The notes under the pieces were generated by a model, which made no database searches, had not been told where the DNA came from, and saw nothing but the letters and a program-made list of their open reading frames with translations. Below are positions 6,542 to 9,781 of a stretch of 9,781 nt of DNA, in pieces. Made by a program: the position numbers and the translations under genes. Position 1 is the first letter of the stretch. Each line of letters begins with the position of its first letter. The stretch spans positions 1 through 9,781 of the forward strand of contig DMNR01000026.1 of assembly GCA_003452655.1 (NCBI GenBank), written 5' to 3'. The DNA is from Actinomycetota bacterium. Its GTDB lineage: Bacteria > Actinomycetota > Actinomycetes > S36-B12 > UBA10799.

Positions 6542-7806
6542 TTAGCGACACGGTCATCTACATTATGATGGCGTTCGTCCTGATCGGCGCGGTGGCGGCT
6601 ATCAGAGACGATCAGGGGGGCATTGGCAAAGAGTTCATGCAAGGCCTGCACTCGATCGGCTATCTGTTCATCCCCGTCGCCGGAGTGATGGCTTCGCTTC
6701 CATACCTGAGCATCTTCGTCGAGAAGGTCCTAGGGCCAATTTGGTCGGCTCTAGGAGCCGATCCGGCCATAGCCGCCACGACGTTCATTGCGTCCGATAT
6801 GGGTGGCTATCAGCTGGCAGAGGCAACGGCCCAAAGTGACGGCGCATGGATCACCGCCATGGTCACCGGCTACATGGCCGGAGCGACAATTGTGTTCACG
6901 ATTCCGGTGGGCTTGGCGATGTTGCAGAAGGCAGACCACAAGTATATGGCACTTGGCATCATGTCCGGGATTCTTACGATCCCGATTGGTGTCGCGGTGA
7001 CTATGCTTATCGTCTTGGCGACCGGGGCCGATATCCGGTCCGAATCAAGCACCACCGGGCCAGCGGACACGCCGATCTCCGGGCTTGATGTGGGCGCCCT
7101 CGTCGGCAATCTGGTGCCCCTTGTGATCGTCGTGCTTTTGATCGCCGCCGGTCTTAAATTCTTGCCCGACCTGATGATCAAACTTTTCATGGTCTTCGGC
7201 CGATTCATTGACGCGGCGGTCAAAATCATTCTGGCCCTGTCAATCGTCGAGTACTTCACCGGGGTCTTTTCGCGTGTTTTTGGTTCCTGGGGCTTCGACG
7301 CCATCATTGCCACTGAGGATAATACGTTCCGAGCGCTGGAAGTCGCTGGACACGTTGGAATTATGCTTGCCGGGGCGTTCCCGATGGTTTACGCAATTCA
7401 GAAGTACATGTCGCGTCCGCTGAACGCAGTGGGTTCAAAGTTCGGCATCAGCCAGCCAGGTATGGCTGGAATTCTAGGTGGATCGGCCAACGTGCTGGCT
7501 TTGTTCCACCTGATCAAGGAGATGCCCCCGAAGGACAAGGTGCTGGCCGTAGCCTTCGCCACGACGGGGGGATTCCTGCTCGGCGACCACCTGTCGTTCA
7601 CAGCGAACTTTCAACCGAATCTGATTGTCCCCGTCCTGATCGGCAAGTTGACGGCTGCCCTTCTCGCCATGGCGCTGGCCTACAAAATCGCTGTGCCAAC
7701 CGCCCGCCGGCTGGAGGCAGCCGACCTCGAGCCTGGCCTCGCCTCAAGCCCCCCAGTTGCGGGGCTTGGCGCGACCGGGACAGAGACGCGGGGGTCTGAC
7801 GAATGA
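6532..7806 (+). CDS. eutH: EutH-family transporter (ethanolamine-type permease)
   Basis: The gene codes for 424 residues of a polytopic membrane protein, with about ten hydrophobic segments between residues 5 and 395 and a hydrophilic C-terminal tail. It matches EutH along its length: the start with YIMMAFVLIGAVAAI, SDMGGYQLAEA (88-98), GATIVFTIPVGLAML, KYMALGIMSGILTIPIGV, VGNLVPLVIVVLLIAAGLKF, and GGFLLGDHLSF (346-356). EutH is linked to ethanolamine uptake in enteric bacteria, where it sits in the eut microcompartment operon. None of the other eut genes (eutB, eutC, shell genes) is in this window. It probably brings in the operon's substrate, with ethanolamine the first candidate, though family membership does not prove that. 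ATG 6532 follows AAGGTGG (6521-6527). Its stop overlaps the kinase start (ATGA, 7803-7806), tying uptake to phosphorylation. Confidence 0.9.
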   Translation: MEIISDTVIYIMMAFVLIGAVAAIRDDQGGIGKEFMQGLHSIGYLFIPVAGVMASLPYLSIFVEKVLGPIWSALGADPAIAATTFIASDMGGYQLAEATAQSDGAWITAMVTGYMAGATIVFTIPVGLAMLQKADHKYMALGIMSGILTIPIGVAVTMLIVLATGADIRSESSTTGPADTPISGLDVGALVGNLVPLVIVVLLIAAGLKFLPDLMIKLFMVFGRFIDAAVKIILALSIVEYFTGVFSRVFGSWGFDAIIATEDNTFRALEVAGHVGIMLAGAFPMVYAIQKYMSRPLNAVGSKFGISQPGMAGILGGSANVLALFHLIKEMPPKDKVLAVAFATTGGFLLGDHLSFTANFQPNLIVPVLIGKLTAALLAMALAYKIAVPTARRLEAADLEPGLASSPPVAGLGATGTETRGSDE

Positions 7807-8798
7807 CCCAATCCCTGAACAACGTCGCGGCTTGTGACCCGCCGTGCGTCCGACAGGCGGTAGCCCGGCTGTGGCCAGGAGCCACCTGGTCCGCGGAGCC
7901 GCTTGACGGCGGCATGACGAATCGAAACTTCAAGGTCGAGGTACAGATAACCGACCGAGAGCAACGTACGGTGGTCGTTCAGGAGCAACTGCCTGACGCG
8001 CTCGCAGCACGGGTCGGTATTCATCGTGAGAACCAAGTTCGCGCCATGGCCATGGTGCTGGACTTGGGTTTGGCACCCGAAGTGCTCGGACAGTGGACAG
8101 AACCCCGGGTTCTAGTCTCCGAGTTCGTAGAAGGCGCGTTGCTGTCCGCGGTCCCGGATCGGGTTCATGCGACCGCGCTGGTGGGTCAAGCCCTGGCGAA
8201 GCTGCACAAGCACACGCAGGGCGTGGTAATGACGGGTCCTATTTCCGACCCATACAGCGGCACCGCGTGGATCCTGAATCAGGTCAAGAGCGAGGCCCCG
8301 GCCACGGCGGAGACGTTCGCGTGGACGATGGACATTCTCGCCCGCATTCAGGCTGCGTGCGGGCCGTACACGCCCAGTCTGCTCCACTCGGATGTCTCCG
8401 AGGGCAACGTGATCATCCTTCCCGACCGGGCGGTGCTCATCGATTGGGAGTACGTCGGAGCGGGCGACCCCTACTACGACGTAGGGGACTTCGCTGAGAA
8501 AGTGAAGCTCTCCAGCTCGGAGGAGGAGGCACTTCTGTGCGCCTACGACGGCGTCCTAGTGCCCACTTCGTTGGCTATGGCGCGCTTGTACCGGTTTGTC
8601 AGCATGCTGCGCGAGGCATTGTGGTCCGTCCGAGCAGGTACGACGGGCTTCACAGAGTTCGACTACGCCAATTACGCCCGTGCATGCCTAGCAAGGATGA
8701 GAGAAATTTCGCAGTCCTCGGAATTCGCTGACAGCTTGCACCTACTCGAGAACACCAATCAAGGAGAAATGAATGACTTACGCCAACGGCACAGCTGA
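7803..8798 (+). CDS. Choline/ethanolamine kinase-like phosphotransferase (APH fold)
   Basis: The gene codes for 331 residues of the APH/choline-kinase fold. The N-lobe has the glycine-rich GGMTNRNF at 36-43, typical of choline and ethanolamine kinases (LicA-like). HRENQVRAM and LAPEVLG follow the usual order. The catalytic loop is HSDVSEGN with H195, D197 and N202, and the metal-binding motif is IDWEYVGAGDPYYD with D214. The protein is expected to use ATP to phosphorylate a small alcohol or amino alcohol in the cytoplasm. Being coupled to the EutH-type transporter by ATGA, ethanolamine is the leading candidate. One oddity is Q60 (VVVQEQ), where the strand that normally carries the ATP-binding Lys or Arg should lie. 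Similarity to aminoglycoside kinases is only fold-level, so resistance is not suggested. The last 26 bp overlap the next gene. Confidence 0.82.
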   Translation: MTQSLNNVAACDPPCVRQAVARLWPGATWSAEPLDGGMTNRNFKVEVQITDREQRTVVVQEQLPDALAARVGIHRENQVRAMAMVLDLGLAPEVLGQWTEPRVLVSEFVEGALLSAVPDRVHATALVGQALAKLHKHTQGVVMTGPISDPYSGTAWILNQVKSEAPATAETFAWTMDILARIQAACGPYTPSLLHSDVSEGNVIILPDRAVLIDWEYVGAGDPYYDVGDFAEKVKLSSSEEEALLCAYDGVLVPTSLAMARLYRFVSMLREALWSVRAGTTGFTEFDYANYARACLARMREISQSSEFADSLHLLENTNQGEMNDLRQRHS

Positions 8799-9781
8799 CC
8801 CCGTAGGCCTGGATGCGACACGGTTCGAAACCAGAATCGGACACGAGGGCTACGTCCGGCGGCTCCCGGAGCGAGTCACCCGCACCATCACCGCCAGCAA
8901 ATTGGAGGTCACCGACCGGTTCCGGGAGGTAGTAGACCTGTTCGGCGAGGACCACCAGGAGACCCCCGCAGGGTTCCGCATCGAGATGGCTACCCACGGT
9001 TCGGTCACCAGCGTCGACCTCGTCCGAGACATCGGATACGAACGGGGCGGCACGCCCCGGCCAACGCCGCTGCTGTTCTCGGCCGACTCCGCCAACCCCT
9101 ACGAGGTCTCGGACTGCGCGCCCCTGATCGCCAACGTCACCTGCAACCCTGGGATCGTCTACGACCTCTTCATCAATAACCCGGACGCAAACATCGGTGG
9201 ACACTTCACGACCCTCGACGAAGTCCTTGTGGAGTTGAGCAAGGCGGCCGGACCAGGATGCGATGTCTCAGTCGAGATCGCGAACCCTTATGGCGACATC
9301 AACGAGATCCTGGAGGAGGTAGCGCGCTACGAGGAGATCCTGACCCGGCACCGGCTGGTGGTGAAGGTTCCACATACCGGCCCGCTCTCCGCAGACACGG
9401 CTGGCGACCTTCTCAAGGGCAACGGATTGCTTCGCAAACGCTACAACTCTGGTGCCCCGCGCGACATGCTGCGGGGCCACGCGCTCGCTCGGCAACTGCA
9501 CGACCTTGGGCACCGGGTGAACTTCACTTTGATGTTCGAGCCGCACCAAACGCCGTTGGCGCTGCAGGCACGCCCCTACTTCATCAACGCCTTTGTGCGG
9601 CACCGAGCTGACGCCACGAGGCGGATGCGTGGATTCGTCGCTGCCTACGACGCGACTTCAGACGAGCAGTTCGTCGCGGACCTCAGGGACTACCTCGTTC
9701 GCATGGACTACCTCGGTACCGACGACAAGGCCTTGGACCTCCTGACGGTCCTGCGGTTGACTCGCACACTTCTGCGTCAGC
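8773..9781 (+). CDS. Transaldolase-family protein, 3' end outside the window
   Basis: The frame starts at ATG 8773 behind AAGGAG (8761-8766) and stays open for 336 codons to the window edge. By-eye alignment with transaldolase gives a probable D105 (FSADS), N125 (TCNP), E168 (VSVEIAN), Schiff-base lysine K198 (VVKVPHTG) and N250 (NFTLMF). The catalytic set therefore looks complete. At the place where transaldolases read ISPFVGR, this protein has I-N-A-F-V-R-H (271-277), so the Ser and Arg that grip the sugar phosphate seem to be replaced. There is also an N-terminal extension of about 95 residues before the barrel. Transaldolases move a dihydroxyacetone unit between sugar phosphates; this member may use a different acceptor or donor. 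It overlaps the kinase by 26 bp and so belongs to the same operon. Confidence 0.83.
   Translation, partial: MTYANGTADPVGLDATRFETRIGHEGYVRRLPERVTRTITASKLEVTDRFREVVDLFGEDHQETPAGFRIEMATHGSVTSVDLVRDIGYERGGTPRPTPLLFSADSANPYEVSDCAPLIANVTCNPGIVYDLFINNPDANIGGHFTTLDEVLVELSKAAGPGCDVSVEIANPYGDINEILEEVARYEEILTRHRLVVKVPHTGPLSADTAGDLLKGNGLLRKRYNSGAPRDMLRGHALARQLHDLGHRVNFTLMFEPHQTPLALQARPYFINAFVRHRADATRRMRGFVAAYDATSDEQFVADLRDYLVRMDYLGTDDKALDLLTVLRLTRTLLRQ

Noticed and set aside
6532..7806. PTS EIIC-type (galactitol) permease, suggested by the GatY-like aldolase nearby
   Set aside because: Motifs and order match EutH along the whole length, and no EIIA/EIIB genes are present.
7803..8798. Aminoglycoside phosphotransferase (antibiotic resistance)
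   Set aside because: Only the fold and catalytic loop are shared. The GGMTNRNF segment and the EutH neighbour point to a choline/ethanolamine-type kinase.

Overview
The window looks like part of an actinobacterial chromosome. It has high GC, GTG starts beside ATG starts, and tightly packed co-directional genes with short overlaps. This is a judgement from composition and protein style, and the genus cannot be fixed from the sequence. All real genes are on the + strand. I see no tRNA, rRNA, CRISPR array or phage gene.

Layout. (1) 23-1154 is a complete IS481-family insertion sequence with 28-bp imperfect terminal inverted repeats and one DDE transposase (143-1159), whose stop codon lies just outside the element. 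(2) 1288-2214 is a LysR-type regulator. (3) 2215-2375 is a 161-bp gap with two clear dyads, one of them of the LysR-type form ATC-N9-GAT, a possible promoter, and an 11-bp tandem motif just before the first ribosome binding site. (4) 2376 to the right edge is a single run of at least eight genes. They are a GlpA-like FAD oxidoreductase with a C-terminal four-Cys (BFD-like) domain, a short GlpB-like flavoprotein, an unrecognised 77-residue protein, a class II fructose-bisphosphate-type aldolase, a CbbY-like HAD phosphatase, an EutH-family transporter, a choline/ethanolamine-kinase-like phosphotransferase, and a transaldolase-family protein cut by the window edge. Six of the seven junctions overlap (8, 4, 4, 10, 4 and 26 bp) and the seventh is a 30-bp gap, so the run is almost certainly one translationally coupled operon.

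How the genes may work together (inference). The set reads as import, phosphorylation, oxidation, aldol reaction, dephosphorylation and sugar-phosphate rearrangement. The combination of an EutH transporter, an ethanolamine-kinase-like enzyme and a CbbY-type phosphatase (a family known for xylulose-1,5-bisphosphate) suggests one specific scheme. Ethanolamine or a similar amino alcohol is imported and phosphorylated, and the flavoprotein complex oxidises it to glycolaldehyde phosphate. The aldolase joins that to dihydroxyacetone phosphate to give xylulose-1,5-bisphosphate, CbbY removes the C1 phosphate, and transaldolase chemistry recycles the acceptor. This would be ethanolamine use without B12-dependent ammonia-lyase or a microcompartment. 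The main rival is a glycerol or polyol pathway of kinase, GlpAB-type dehydrogenase and aldolase. The genes strongly support a dedicated catabolic operon, but the substrate is not proved.
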